A stretch of DNA of 24,876 bases from Entrophospora sp. SA101 (GCA_958430865.1 CAUDNR010000649.1:1-24876), one strand, 5' to 3'; positions 1 to 9,645 are shown, counted from the first letter of the stretch. Notes: generated by a model not told the origin, from the sequence alone. Numbers and translations: made by a program.

Positions 1-96
1 TTGACATAGGTTTTGACTTTTGACATAGGTTTTGACTTTTGACATAGGTTTTGACTTTTGACATAGGTTTTGACTTTTGACATAGGTTTTGACTTT
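1..96. repeat. 19-bp tandem array, five perfect copies, cut by the window edge
   Basis: Five head-to-tail copies of TTGACATAGGTTTTGACTT start at 1, 20, 39, 58 and 77 with no visible mismatch. Each unit contains TTGAC twice, so the minisatellite probably grew from a shorter repeat. The first copy begins at base 1, so the array very likely continues to the left. No coding frame is supported here. Confidence 0.95.
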
Positions 97-661
97 CATA
101 ACTTTGAAAAAATAGGATCATTGTGAAACTAGTTTCGAAACTTATCAAAACTAAACAATTTCAAAACTCCTTAGTTTTGGTGACCATCACTAGCTTTGAT
201 GTATTTTTTTTCCATGTCAATTTAATATAAACTCATACAGAAGCGCCTTTTGCATTTTATATATCGACATCGGCAAAACCCACAATGAAAGAGATAAAAA
301 TGGTTTGCTACATCCCAAATCAGTCATAATAATAAGAAAATGACATACCTTAAAATATTTTTTTATTGTCGCACAATTGAAATGATTGTCCACTTGCAAA
401 GAAAATATATATAAAATAACAAATTTGTGAAGTTTTTAAATTCATACATTAAAACTAGTACATGTGAGATGGATCCTTATTTCAACAGTCGTATATCTTA
501 AATTCTATGAAAATTTCACAAGAGACTTAATTGGAGAAATATAGTCACATGTATCAATATTCAAATCCAAAGGAGAATCATTACATTTTCTTAATAGACG
601 CTTGTCTATGACTAGTGATAGGAAAATTGCTAATCACATGGTAATTACTTAAAACACGCTT
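97..661. other. intergenic, no gene seen
   Basis: AT-rich sequence without a credible gene; the 60-codon open frame on the minus strand at 217-399 has no recognisable content. The only structured item is the 20-base stretch at 173-192 (AGTTTTGGTGACCATCACTA), which recurs with one mismatch at 4363-4382. It may be the edge of a dispersed repeat. Confidence 0.6.
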
Positions 662-764
662 TTCAAGACTAGAGATTGGGAACCGGTTTTAATTACCTTT
701 TCAAAATCAGAACCGGTTTTAAACCGAGTTTAATAAAACCGCAATACCGGTTTTAATTTTTGTG

Positions 765-784
765 AATATATATATATATATATA
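765..784. repeat. (TA)n microsatellite
   Basis: A run of alternating TA between the left-end ACCGGTTTTA motifs and the interior of the 670-1699 element. Confidence 0.85.
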
Positions 785-1227
785 CAAAAGTTGCACGAAA
801 AGAAAATCAACACGGAAATACATTCAAGGATTCAAACCAGTCCAATTTAATAAAGCGTAATAAACTAATAAAATAATTAACTCACGGGAATTATCAAGAA
901 AGTAATGTTTCTTAATTACTTTCAAAAGAAAGGTTTATTTATTCTTAAGGAATACTTTAATTGGGTCAAATTGAGAGTTTTTAGAAATTGGAGAACTAGA
1001 CGATTGAACCTTTAACATGTATAAATAACATTGTAATTGTCTTAACTAAAATCAATAGTTAATAAATAGTTAATTTCATAATAAATAACCAACTGTCCTT
1101 AACCTTAATATTGCCCTTGTTCTTATCCTTGTCCTTGTCTTCGAATTTTATATTTTCGTAACGATAATAACCTATCTCTGACAATGAATCTGCATATAAT
1201 TAATTTCCCTTATTTTATATTTGTCAC

Positions 1228-1228
<1 letters not shown>

Positions 1229-1262
<34 letters not shown>
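1229..1262. repeat. (TTA)n microsatellite
   Basis: Uninterrupted TTA/ATT triplets, about eleven copies, inside the 670-1699 element. Not part of a credible coding frame. Confidence 0.9.
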
Positions 1263-1264
<2 letters not shown>

Positions 1265-1707
1265 TCTTTTCTTTTCTTTTAGTGAGGTAATATTTAATAA
1301 ATTTTATTTAGTAAATGTACCTGACTTGAGTAGGAGTAAATGCGCGAGAGGATATCCATCAAAAAACGTGATCAGGGAATAGTGTGATATTGTTTAGCAA
1401 GGAATTGTTTAACGATAGTGAAAAATATTTTTGAGAGTAAAGCATAAATATGAATTATTGTTATAGAAGAAATTGTATTATTGTATTAGCATAAACATCA
1501 AATAAATAAATAAATTGTCACCATTCATATATATATTTTTTTTTATTTGAAAATGGTGACAAAGAATTTGATAAATGCTTTAGCACAACCTCTTTACATA
1601 AAATTCGATTATATTCATAATAATAAAACCGGTTTATCGAATACGAAAAATAGGAACTGATTTTAAATCGATTGTACCCAAACCCGGTTTCAACCTCTAT
1701 TTGAGAT

Positions 1708-2089
1708 CAGGCAAGAAAGAAAAAAGAAACTTGGTATAGGAATGATCAAAACATCAAGCATACTTTAATTATTGCAAATATGAAAATTATCCTTGATTTT
1801 GATTTTAATAATAATTATAATAAATGATGCTGGAGAAGACTTTGATGACATGACTATTATGAAAAAGCAACAACAAAGGTATCACACAAAAAAAAAAAAA
1901 AACATATATTAATATAGTTTGTTGCATTTAGAAATGAAAAGTTTTCAAGTACTTCGAAAAGCTACTCACAAGGTCCTACCAAACGACTTTTTGATGAATT
2001 AAAAAAAGGTTTTGTGTGCTGAACTCTGTACCAATCAAAATTGTATAAGGGAAATTTGCCCTATAATAATAAAAATATCGCATGGAAAA
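1708..2089. other. intergenic, no gene seen
   Basis: AT-rich sequence with a poly-A run near 1888-1901. There is no recognisable gene, RNA or repeat end. Confidence 0.5.
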
Positions 2090-2288
2090 CATACAGAAAA
2101 GCAATAATGATCGTTGTTACTACAATCACGGTTGTTATTGCTTTCATCATTTTCGCTTCATCATCACCCAAATTAACTTCTGCTTCAACCTTTTCTGATA
2201 AAGTCTGGCCAGTATGTTTTAGATTTTGACGATTCTTTCCATAAATTCTCCCTAAATATGAAAAAAATACATTCACATCTACCATTAT
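2090..2288 (-). pseudogene. gene fragment, left arm of an inverted duplication
   Basis: Read on the minus strand, this arm starts near 2288 with VDVNVFF and runs through IYGKNRQNL, KHTGQTLSEK and AEVNLGDDE before losing similarity near 2090. The plus-strand arm at 2391-2620 carries the same order of words with scattered changes (VDVNAFF, KHTDHILSEK, SEVNLGDNH). I do not recognise the family. Both arms contain an unmatched segment, so neither is simply a copy of the other. The preserved words suggest both derive from a real coding sequence; neither forms a full gene here. Confidence 0.55.
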
Positions 2289-2620
2289 GTGGAATAATTT
2301 AACTCATAATCTAAATTCTAATCCATAAATTCCTTCTCAATCATCATGAATTACAACTACAGTAATTTATTCTTGGCTGTTACACATAGTAGTGGTGGAT
2401 GTGAATGCATTTTTTCATGTTTAGGGATACTTTATGGAAAGAATTGTCAAAAACTAAATATTAATTCTGCAAATAATATTGGTTCTTTTTATCTAAGCAA
2501 TATTAAAAAAAAATTAAAACATACCGATCATATTTTATCAGAAAAGGGTTGAATCAGAAGTTAATTTGGGTGATAATCATAGTGGTTGTGTTAACAATAA
2601 CAATGATCATGATTTTGAAA
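2090..2620. repeat. imperfect inverted repeat with about 200-bp arms
   Basis: Arms at about 2090-2288 and 2391-2620 are reverse complements over most of their length, separated by roughly 100 bp. The best-matching blocks are 2230-2288 against 2391-2456 and 2160-2218 against 2519-2571. A transcript crossing the centre could fold into a long hairpin. Confidence 0.7.
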
Positions 2621-2868
2621 ATAGTTTTTTTTTTTTTTGGAGAAATGATAAAATGGATGAGAGTATGGAATTGTAAAATCGTAGAGATTACAATGATGGT
2701 GATAAAAATTTAGATTGTGATCCATTGGAATTAGTTCACGAGGATTTATTTTCGGAAATAGTAAATGAAAAAACATTTTAACAATCAGAAACAAATCAAC
2801 AATTATCGGATGATTTACAGATTCTGAATAAAGTCGTAAAATCAGCAATTCCTATGTACAAAAATTAA
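2391..2868 (+). pseudogene. gene fragment, right arm of an inverted duplication, with frame breaks
   Basis: The plus strand shows coding-like stretches broken by stops and shifts. VDVNAFF starts near 2394. An inserted segment of about 57 bp (roughly 2459-2518) is absent from the left arm. KHTDHILSEK and SEVNLGDNH follow, then past the inverted-repeat part DCDPLELVHEDLFSEIVNEK (about 2715-2775) and QLSDDLQILNKVVKSAIPMY (about 2800-2860). The acidic, Asn-rich composition is typical of poorly conserved fungal proteins. The T run at 2628-2638 and in-frame stops near 2674 and 2779 make it non-functional as read. Family unknown. Confidence 0.5.
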
Positions 2869-3748
2869 ATATTCAATTATGAAACATGTAAAAAAAAATT
2901 AAATCTATACTTTTGTCACCTTCACATACCTTCGTCACTTTTGTCGCACATGCCCATTCGACGAAATATTTTCGTCACCCAACCTTGGCTGCAATATCAC
3001 TGCGTGTCACACAAATGCATATTAACCACTTACAAATCCTTTAGCTGTTGAAAACGTTGTCATTAAAATCACATACTAATTTTTCCCATGCATCAGTTAA
3101 ATCAATCTACAAATCGTTAAGGTCATACACAATATACGGGATAAATATGAATAAATTGAAAAAGAAATCTTTATTTTAAAATTCTATATATTATATATTA
3201 TTATAATAATTATAATCAATCAATTTTCTTACTACTAACAAGATTTAAAAATTCGTTATCATCAACAAAAACAAAATCATCTTCAATAATATTATAAAAT
3301 ATCCCCAATTGAAAATCGATCGCATTGCAAAGAGAATATAAAAGTAATGGGCACATAGGGTTGCTTTAACATCTAACGCAGTATCCAATTTAAGAAACGG
3401 GAGTCAAGATTTATGTGCATAAACAAGTCTTTAACAGCGATAGTTATTATTATTTATAATGCAAGAAATGATAAAATTAAAAATTTGTCTCATTTGTTAA
3501 ACTGGGTAGAATTGATAATTTCATCAGCTTTGCTTCTAAAAGGAATTGGTTCACTCTTTCTTTTATGAATGATAAAAGGAGAAATAAATTATTGTCACAT
3601 GAATGTGTTATATATTTATATTTATTTTAATTACAAATTAAAATGTCCAAAAAATTCCAACAATTATAATATGGATATTACAATTGATGGTGATGGAAAT
3701 GTGGGAAGCGAAAATGATATAATGTATATAAATAAATATATATTGTAG

Positions 3749-4340
3749 GCAGCAATGGTTCAAAAAGATATATCCAATGCGAATATAATCATGGGAATTA
3801 AAGAAGCAGTGATCAAGAGATTAATTACCAAATGAAGCCTATGTATTCTTCTCTCATACTCATAAAGGACAATTATACAATATAGAAAATGTTAAAAGAT
3901 ATCCTTGACTAGGTATTCTTTAAATTTTTTTTGAGAAGTAATTACAATTGTAATTGTAATTTTAATTGTAATTGTAATTGTAATTGTAATTGTGATTAAT
4001 TAATATTCATTAATATTTTTCTTTGTGATCTTTAAGATTATTTTAGGAAATATAATTGATTAATTATCAATTGATAAGAATAAAGATTAGGTTTATTTGG
4101 GACTCATGCAGGATACTCGGGAATGATTTATGGATTACATGGGTTAAGATTATGGCTTTTAGGATTAGAATACAATAAAGAACATTAATTATTATTGCTA
4201 TCTAAATGATTTTATTAATAATATTTTATATCATATTCATATAAAACATTGGATAATGCAATAGTCACTGTTAAAGAATTAGGCTATTCCATTATCAAGG
4301 ATGAATTACCTAATGATTTTAATCCAATTACATTTTAGTT
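3749..4340 (+). pseudogene. relic of the lysine-ketoglutarate reductase domain (AASS/LKR-type)
   Basis: Disconnected frames match the order of the N-terminal reductase domain of the bifunctional lysine-ketoglutarate reductase/saccharopine dehydrogenase. AAMVQKDISNANIIMGIKEA lies at 3749-3808. PNEAYVFFSHTHKGQLYN then carries the family's FFSHTHK signature, followed by MLKDILD (about 3889-3909). After a break come GTHAGYSGMIYGLHG (about 4099-4143), RLWLLGLEYN, then KELGYSIIKDELPNDFNPIT (about 4273-4332). The intact enzyme joins lysine and 2-oxoglutarate to saccharopine in lysine degradation. Here the pieces are separated by shifts, stops, a hexanucleotide repeat and possibly decayed introns. 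FFSHTHK favours this family over fungal Lys1, which usually has FAHCYK at that place. The call rests on remembered family motifs. Confidence 0.7.
3941..3998. repeat. (TAATTG)n hexanucleotide repeat
   Basis: About eight units of TAATTG with one variant (TTAATT) lie between the MLKDILD and GTHAGYSGM pieces of the reductase relic. The repeat may have expanded in a former intron or after the gene died. Confidence 0.85.
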
Positions 4341-4847
4341 TTGATTTTTGCCTCTTCAAAACAGTTTTGGTGACCAACACTAATTAGATTTTATTCGAAT
4401 AAGGTCAGCATCTTTTGAAGGAAAGGAAGAATCATATGCCTTGAAGAAGAAATTGGTGATCCTATTAACAGAACTTAATGTTGAGTAGAATTGATTTAAA
4501 ATTGGATGATATATTGATGATAATGAAGATATTTTTAAATCCTTTTAGAATACATCCCGCTGATGATCAATTGCCAAATGGAATCTAATATTTTAATAAT
4601 TTAAAATCACCTGATTTTATAATTCATGATTAAAATCAAACAATATGATTGGTTCAGCAAATGACCCAAATTGACTTGTCATTTTGTCATTTGAGTTCAT
4701 TTGTCATCATTGGTGTGACCCGTGTGACACGCAGTAATAGTAAATTAAATTTATGGCACGATCCAAAATATAAGAAACCTAACCCGACATGACCCGCCCA
4801 GAACTCTAGGTAATCCTTAGATAAAATTTTTTTTGACAAGCATGGCT
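4341..4847. other. intergenic with scattered coding-like debris
   Basis: Contains the AGTTTTGGTGACCA-type repeat at 4363-4382 and short coding-like stretches such as SFEGKEESYALKKKLVILL (about 4411-4467) and HPADDQLPNG (about 4554-4583), with no continuous frame or recognised family. The 4700-4800 part has several GACCCG/TGACCC motifs. Confidence 0.4.
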
Positions 4848-5206
4848 GTTGAAGAATTGGTAGATATTCTAAAACCTTTTGCGAATGCTATTTATCCAAA
4901 TACATATGTAAACTCGATAAGTCGGCCAAAGTTTTCACCCCATTTTCTTAATATTTAAGTAATTTAATTCGATAAGTCGGTCGTATGAGCTCACCCCCAC
5001 ATGTCCGACTTATCGAGTTTACATATGTATCATCTATCCAATTATTCTCAATTTGACTAAAAAATTAAAAGAGGAGTTGCAAGAGATTTAGAAATTAAAG
5101 AAGTAGATGATACAATTTTAGAACAGATAAACTATAGATGGCATGACCCTATAATGACTGCTTTGGCTGCAACTTTTAGACCCATGATTTAAAGGTCTAA
5201 ATTTTT
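4848..5206 (+). pseudogene. hAT transposase C-terminal relic, split by a MITE
   Basis: Before the MITE the plus strand reads VEELVDILKPFANAIYP (4848-4898), like the hAT segment preceding the conserved 'PT' block. After it the frame resumes as IYPIILNLTKKLKEELQEI, then shifts to KEVDDTILEQINYRWHDPIM. Another shift gives QLLDP-stop-FKGLNF (about 5170-5205), matching the hAT hallmark LLDPRFK. The Arg codon there is TGA, one C-to-T change from CGA. Two or more frameshifts and stops make it dead. Residues IYP occur on both sides of the MITE because the target site was duplicated. Confidence 0.7.
4900..5031. mobile_element. MITE, possibly Mutator-like, perfect 26-bp terminal inverted repeats
   Basis: The arms at 4900-4925 (begins ATACATATGTAAACTCGATA) and 5005-5030 are exact reverse complements. 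The flanks ATTTATCCAA (4890-4899) and ATCTATCCAA (5032-5041) form a 10-bp target duplication with one mismatch, a size typical of Mutator-like elements. A second CGATAAGTCGG direct copy lies inside near 4971. No coding capacity. Decayed relatives are at 9404-9498 and 10490-10577. Confidence 0.85.
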
Positions 5207-6279
5207 AACTCATGCGAAATAAAAAGTGCATGAGTATTTACGCAATTTAATTTGAAAATAATAATCAATGTAATTTAAATGATATAGAATCCTGGTTCTT
5301 TAAAATCTATTATTAGAAGTAAGCAAATACTTTTTCGATATTGAACAATTGATAAGTTTGTTAGCTAAACTTTAATTATAATTACGTATAATATTAGATG
5401 ATGCTAGTATTTCCGAAAATATAAAATCTAAAATTGAATTTTAGAATAATGATAAAATGGTTCATGTATTATTTTAATCATCATTAAGACTGATATGATT
5501 TTTAATTATCGAAATTCATATAAAACAATCCTCATACTTTTCTAATAAAAAATGGGCCATTGGTCAATTAGACAAATAAATAAGACTTTTAAATATTTGT
5601 ACTGTATATATAGAAATGCAGAAATGTGTAACAATTAATATTTTAATTGAGAAAAATTTGACTTAGTTCAAGTGCTGATGAGAGATTACGAATCCATTGC
5701 ACCAAATGTCCACCAATTTTGACATAAATTTTCACCCGGAATTCAGCGATTTATAAGCTAATCAAAGAAGGTCAAGCAAGACCCAAGAATAAGTCATAAC
5801 GTGATTAAAGAGCACGCAAGCAACACAAATATGAATAATTTTAAATAAATTGTTTCAAGAATAATTATCATTATCATTTCTTTAATGAATGAACTGAAAA
5901 ATTAACCTTATTAAAAACCATTTAAATTTTAAATTTTACGATTATTTTATTGGTAAAGTTATAAAAATACTTAAAATAAGGATTATGTTATAAAATAAAG
6001 GTTTCATGATGAAAGCTGTGTTGTTGGAATTCTTGACTTTTCAAAAAAAAGTTCTATTAGAAAGATAAAAATAGTCTTTTGTAGTTATTGAAGAGAAAAT
6101 TTCAATCGTGTAAAGTTATGCTTATGAAATCCTATCCGTTACCTTTAATAGTATTATTGTAGACAAATATGTTTTGAATTGTAATAAAATAAGACTAAAT
6201 AGAAAAACAATAAATGAAAACCATCTGGAAAATATAAAAAAAATTTGCACATGTCAATTGTAAGTTTAATAATAAAAAA
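5207..6279. other. intergenic, no gene seen
   Basis: Over 1 kb of AT-rich sequence with frequent stops in all frames. I see no conserved coding words, RNA gene or repeat ends. The 5690-5830 part is less AT-rich than its surroundings and could be an old repeat fragment. Confidence 0.5.
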
Positions 6280-6348
6280 GTGTAAAACTTACGTCGGCAC
6301 TGTAAGATTTACACAATATTACGTCGGCATCATAAGATTTATGCAAGT
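6280..6348. repeat. 30-bp direct repeat with a hairpin
   Basis: TTACGTCGGCA begins copies at 6289 and 6319, an exact period of 30. The first copy forms a stem with its left flank: GTGTAAAACTTAC (6280-6292) pairs with GTAAGATTTACAC (6302-6314) with one mismatch around a 9-base loop. Confidence 0.7.
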
Positions 6349-6556
6349 TTACACTAAATTAATTTCCTGATGACCTAAAGGCTTATTATTTATATTTTTC
6401 GTTTCGATTGTTTTTTTTTCGAGTGGTGGTGAATATAAAAGGAATATTATTCATATTGTGAAAATCCTTTGCAATAAATTGAATTACTCGGCGATTTTGA
6501 GTCACTGAGTTACTATTTTATTTATATTTTTAAATTGGTTTTTTGTACTATTAAAC

Positions 6557-6802
6557 AAATTTCGAAAAAAGGTAATTAATGAAAGAAATTAATTCGGAAT
6601 TATTTTTTTTTCCTTGGTGTTAAACAAATTTGTGCCAAATTTCTAAAAAAAGGTAATCAGAAAATAATTCCGAGAATTATTTTTTTTCTAAAAAAGTAAT
6701 TAATGAAAGAAAATATTCCGATAATTTTCATTTACAAAATTTTGCACTATATATATTAATATATAAAGATAATGAATGAAAGAAAAAATAATTCCGTTAT
6801 TA
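6557..6802. repeat. degenerate repeat cluster upstream of the 6941 gene
   Basis: Four decayed copies of a unit containing TAATTAATGAAAGAAA followed by an AATTCCG-type core and a T run lie at about 6557-6612, 6637-6687, 6688-6730 and 6771-6802. They end some 140 bp before the proposed start codon, so they sit in the likely promoter region. No function can be assigned from sequence. Confidence 0.6.
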
Positions 6803-6940
6803 TAAAATTGACATTTACAATAATTTCTCTTTCTTCCTCTCTCTTTCCCAAAAATGAATAAATTTATTCCCCAACATTACAAAAGAAAATATTTTCATAC
6901 TCACACCCAAACCCCTTTCACCAATTTTACTCGATAAAAA

Positions 6941-8921
6941 ATGGTACGGAATATCGTGCAAATCAAGAATTCGAGCAAAGTGGGTGATTCAAAATTATGG
7001 AAAAGCAAATGCCTTATTCCATGCGATCCGACTTGGTGAGAATTTTATCTCGTCATTTTTCTGATCACGGAAGAAAAAGTGATTTTATCTAATATCTTAC
7101 GCAACAGTTGCTTTTACAGTTCGGGGAAACAGATGATACCTTGATTAAACTAAAATTTAGAAATGACGTCAATATTACTATCAATAATAACAATATTATT
7201 AATAACAAGAACGGAAATATTTTAGGAATCCATGGGCTTCGAGTATTCCATTAGCTGTGTTCATCTATTTGTTAAAGGTGACCAGAGAACTATATGGTGT
7301 AGATCTTCCCTTAAAAGGAAATGATATTGAATCGTTTCATTTTTTAACTGGTGGACCATTACCTATAAACTTGGCACCAGAAAAATTAAAAGGAAACCTT
7401 GAAAGAATTAAGGATCTTATACTTAATAAAAAATATGTACCTTTCCCTCCAAGACCAACAATTTTGTTTGAAGACACAATTGAATACCAAAAGGAAATGC
7501 AAATTATAAATTGTGAAAAGTATCCAGCCAAAGATGGTTTTGAAAATAATAAGCAATAAAACATAATTGCTAGAGCAATATTAATTTATCCAGAAGCTAT
7601 GGAAACAAATTGGTTACTCTGGTATATATGTATAGATGTTAATAATTTGGTGCTGCAAGGGTCCTTGTTAATTCTATTTTATCCAAATTCAAAAAATGAT
7701 GAAGATTGTATCTCTTCAAGTATGGATGATTTTGTTAAATGTATACAACAATTTATCAAGGTTGGATTCAAATTGACAAAATCTGTTATGGCAGACATTT
7801 TATTTTTGTATGATCAACATCCTGCCAAAATTGGAGTGACACATATAGAAGCTTTTCAAAAGGTAAAGAACCAATCAAAAATCGAAATTGTTGGATGCTG
7901 CATTGTGGAAGCTATTAAAATCAACAGAAATTTGAAAAAACATCATGTTTTGGATTTTCTTAAGATGCAACTCGAAGAAAATGATATAGAACCTGTTTAT
8001 CTTAGAGCTCTAGTTTACCATTATTTTGATGATACTACTAGGAACAAATTAATTGAATCTCAAAAATTTAAATCAAACGGATCTTCTACCCACATTAATA
8101 ATAATTGCAGCAATCATTTGACCATCAACAAAAAAAATATTGAAGAACCTATTAATTATTATCATAAATATGAATATTACTATAATTATGGCTACAAATA
8201 TCATCCATGTGACATTGAGAATTTTAGAAATGTTTATTATTGGACAAAGTATTATATTGAAGTGTTGATATGTGAAAATGACTTTAAATTTATAAATTCA
8301 AACATTGAAAGTCCAATAAACAATATAAGAACATTGAAGTTAAGTAGCAATTTGTACAGGTGGATACTAAAAAACTTCAAACCTGATTCAATTGTTACAA
8401 GATTATGTTTCAATGATGTAATTACATCCAAGACTTGGATTAATAGGGAATTGTTGCTTCATCCTGAAAGACAAACACCAGGAGAAATAACAAATTGTGC
8501 ATTTGAACTGATCATATCCATTTACAATGAATTTTGTAAGAATAATGTTCCATTTGAATTGGTACATTTGAACTTATTAAAGAAATCAAATAACTTTGCA
8601 ACTTTGGAACCATTCTTTGAAGGTTTCTTACCACAAAATTTTAATATTAACCCAACATTCAATTATCACAATGACAATAACAAAAAAAGAGGATTAAAAA
8701 ATCAACTAAAGTTACAAAAGCAACCTCTCTTTCAATATCTTGATAATCGTGAAAAGAAAATTGAAATTGAAGAAAGAACAAAACTCTGGTTTATTGAATT
8801 GAAAAAGATTCATTCCCAAATCAACACACAATTTAATGTCACCACCACACATAATAATGATGATCAGTTTACTACAAATTTTAAAACTTGTATTAAAAAG
8901 TTTTGGATAGAATTGTGTTGA
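6941..8921 (+). pseudogene. large uncharacterised protein gene with one in-frame stop
   Basis: Exon 1 is 6941-7035, starting MVRNIVQIKN and ending ...CDPT plus TG of a Trp codon. A GTGAG donor and TTTTAG acceptor define intron 7036-7225, which joins in frame to NPWASSIPLAVFIYLLKVTR (exon 2, from 7226). The frame then stays open to 8921 (597 codons) except for a TAA at 7557-7559. Coding style is identical on both sides of the stop, so this is one gene: 142 residues before it, and 440 from the next ATG (7599). A GT at 7520 and TTGCTAG at 7567-7573 could bound a 54-bp frame-preserving intron removing the stop, though GTATCC is a weak donor. The protein looks helical and soluble, with a Tyr-rich run YHKYEYYYNYGYKYH and no signal peptide. 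I recognise no domain. It may be a nonsense allele, an intron-containing gene, or two genes. Confidence 0.6.
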
Positions 8922-9403
8922 AAACTGATTACATCAACAAATTTGAATCTAAAAAAAGAAAATGTGCATCAAATCATGGGAAAGGTGGATCAAAATCTCA
9001 AAGGAATAGCTAAAGTGAGGAAATTGAATTGTTAACTCTAATAGAATATTTATTATTATTATTATTATTATCATTTTGTTATTATTTTATAGATATAACA
9101 TAAACATTCACTTTATATTATTTTTATAATACTGAGCTTAACATGTATTAATAAATATTTGTTATTATTCATATATATATCATGGTTTCTGTCAAATCAA
9201 ATGCATGATTTATGTATTTGTAAAAAAATTTTAAATCTTTATATATATATAGGATTCATATGTGTTGGTATAAATCAATAGAATGGTTTTATAGAATTTG
9301 TAACAATCAACATACCTTGTGTGTGTATGTATATTTTTATTTTTTTTGTATATATGAATAAAATAAATATTTTATCACCAAGTTCTGATGATGTATTTAA
9401 TTA
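8922..9403. other. 3' flank and intergenic; (TTA)n near 9050-9071
   Basis: AT-rich sequence with a TTA microsatellite and AATAAA-like sites near 9356-9366, but none can be tied to a transcript end. No gene seen. Confidence 0.5.
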
Positions 9404-9498
9404 AAACATGTAACTCAATAAGTTGGACACAGTAATGAATTGTTTAAAATACTTGATGATATAAATAAATGACCAACTTATCAAGTTTACATGTGTAT
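9404..9498. mobile_element. decayed copy of the 4900-5031 MITE family
   Basis: Left end ACATGTAACTCAATAAGTTGG (9406-9426, here in 20-base-plus-one form) and right end from CCAACTTATCAAG (9473) to about 9496 are inverted repeats resembling the 26-bp ends of the 4900-5031 element. CG sites there appear here as CA or TG (CTCGATAAGTCGG against CTCAATAAGTTGG), again a deamination pattern. Confidence 0.6.
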
Positions 9499-9511
9499 TA
9501 CAGTGAATCTA

Positions 9512-9608
9512 CAGTAAATCTTGGTTTAGCAGATAATTTGGGTAATCAGAAATTTTATTCAAAAATCTATTATATCAAGAAATTTGTTATATTGAGAAGA
9601 ATTTACTA
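9512..9608. mobile_element. small pogo/Tc1-like MITE
   Basis: The left end CAGTAAATCTTGGTTTAGCAG and the right end (reverse complement TAGTAAATTCTTCTCAATA) are imperfect inverted repeats. TA borders the left end. The CAGTAAATCT-GTTTAGC-GATAATT-GG pattern resembles pogo/Tigger-type ends. It is 97 bp, non-coding, and inserted beside the previous MITE. Confidence 0.45.
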
Positions 9609-9645
9609 TTGTAACAATTTACTTCGTATCATATACAACGTCTTA

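Larger units (their letters stand above)
670..1699. mobile_element. possible non-autonomous hAT-like element
   Basis: The left end reads TAGAGATTGGGAACCGG from 670. The right end, reverse complemented from 1699, reads TAGAGGTTGAAACCGG, an imperfect terminal inverted repeat starting with TAGAG as many hAT ends do. The 8 bases outside each end are TTCAAGAC (662-669) and TTTGAGAT (1700-1707). They match at 5 of 8 positions and all three differences are transitions, as expected for a decayed 8-bp target duplication. ACCGGTTTT(A) motifs recur near both ends (about 681, 711, 744 and 1628). No transposase frame is visible inside. It could instead be a chance pairing of ACCGGT-rich sequence. Confidence 0.4.
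2999..4735. repeat. 14-bp inverted repeat pair, possible element ends
   Basis: ACTGCGTGTCACAC at 2999-3012 is matched exactly by its reverse complement at 4722-4735. The interval holds the reductase relic at 3749-4340 and no transposase. No target duplication is evident beside the ends, so this may be a chance match or the remains of an old element. Confidence 0.3.

Noticed and set aside
1..96. CRISPR-like array
   Set aside because: The units are contiguous without spacers, and the genome is eukaryotic in style.
7108..7225. Open stretch FGETDDTLIKLKFRNDVN as an extra exon of the 6941 gene
   Set aside because: Its frame cannot be joined both to the 7035 donor from the ATG at 6941 and to the NPWASS exon without meeting a stop. 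A start at 6997 gives a short product ending at 7253. Direct splicing 7035 to 7226 is simpler.
7337..7564. 75-codon minus-strand frame inside the 6941-8921 gene
   Set aside because: Lies antisense within the well-supported plus-strand exon and has no motif of its own.
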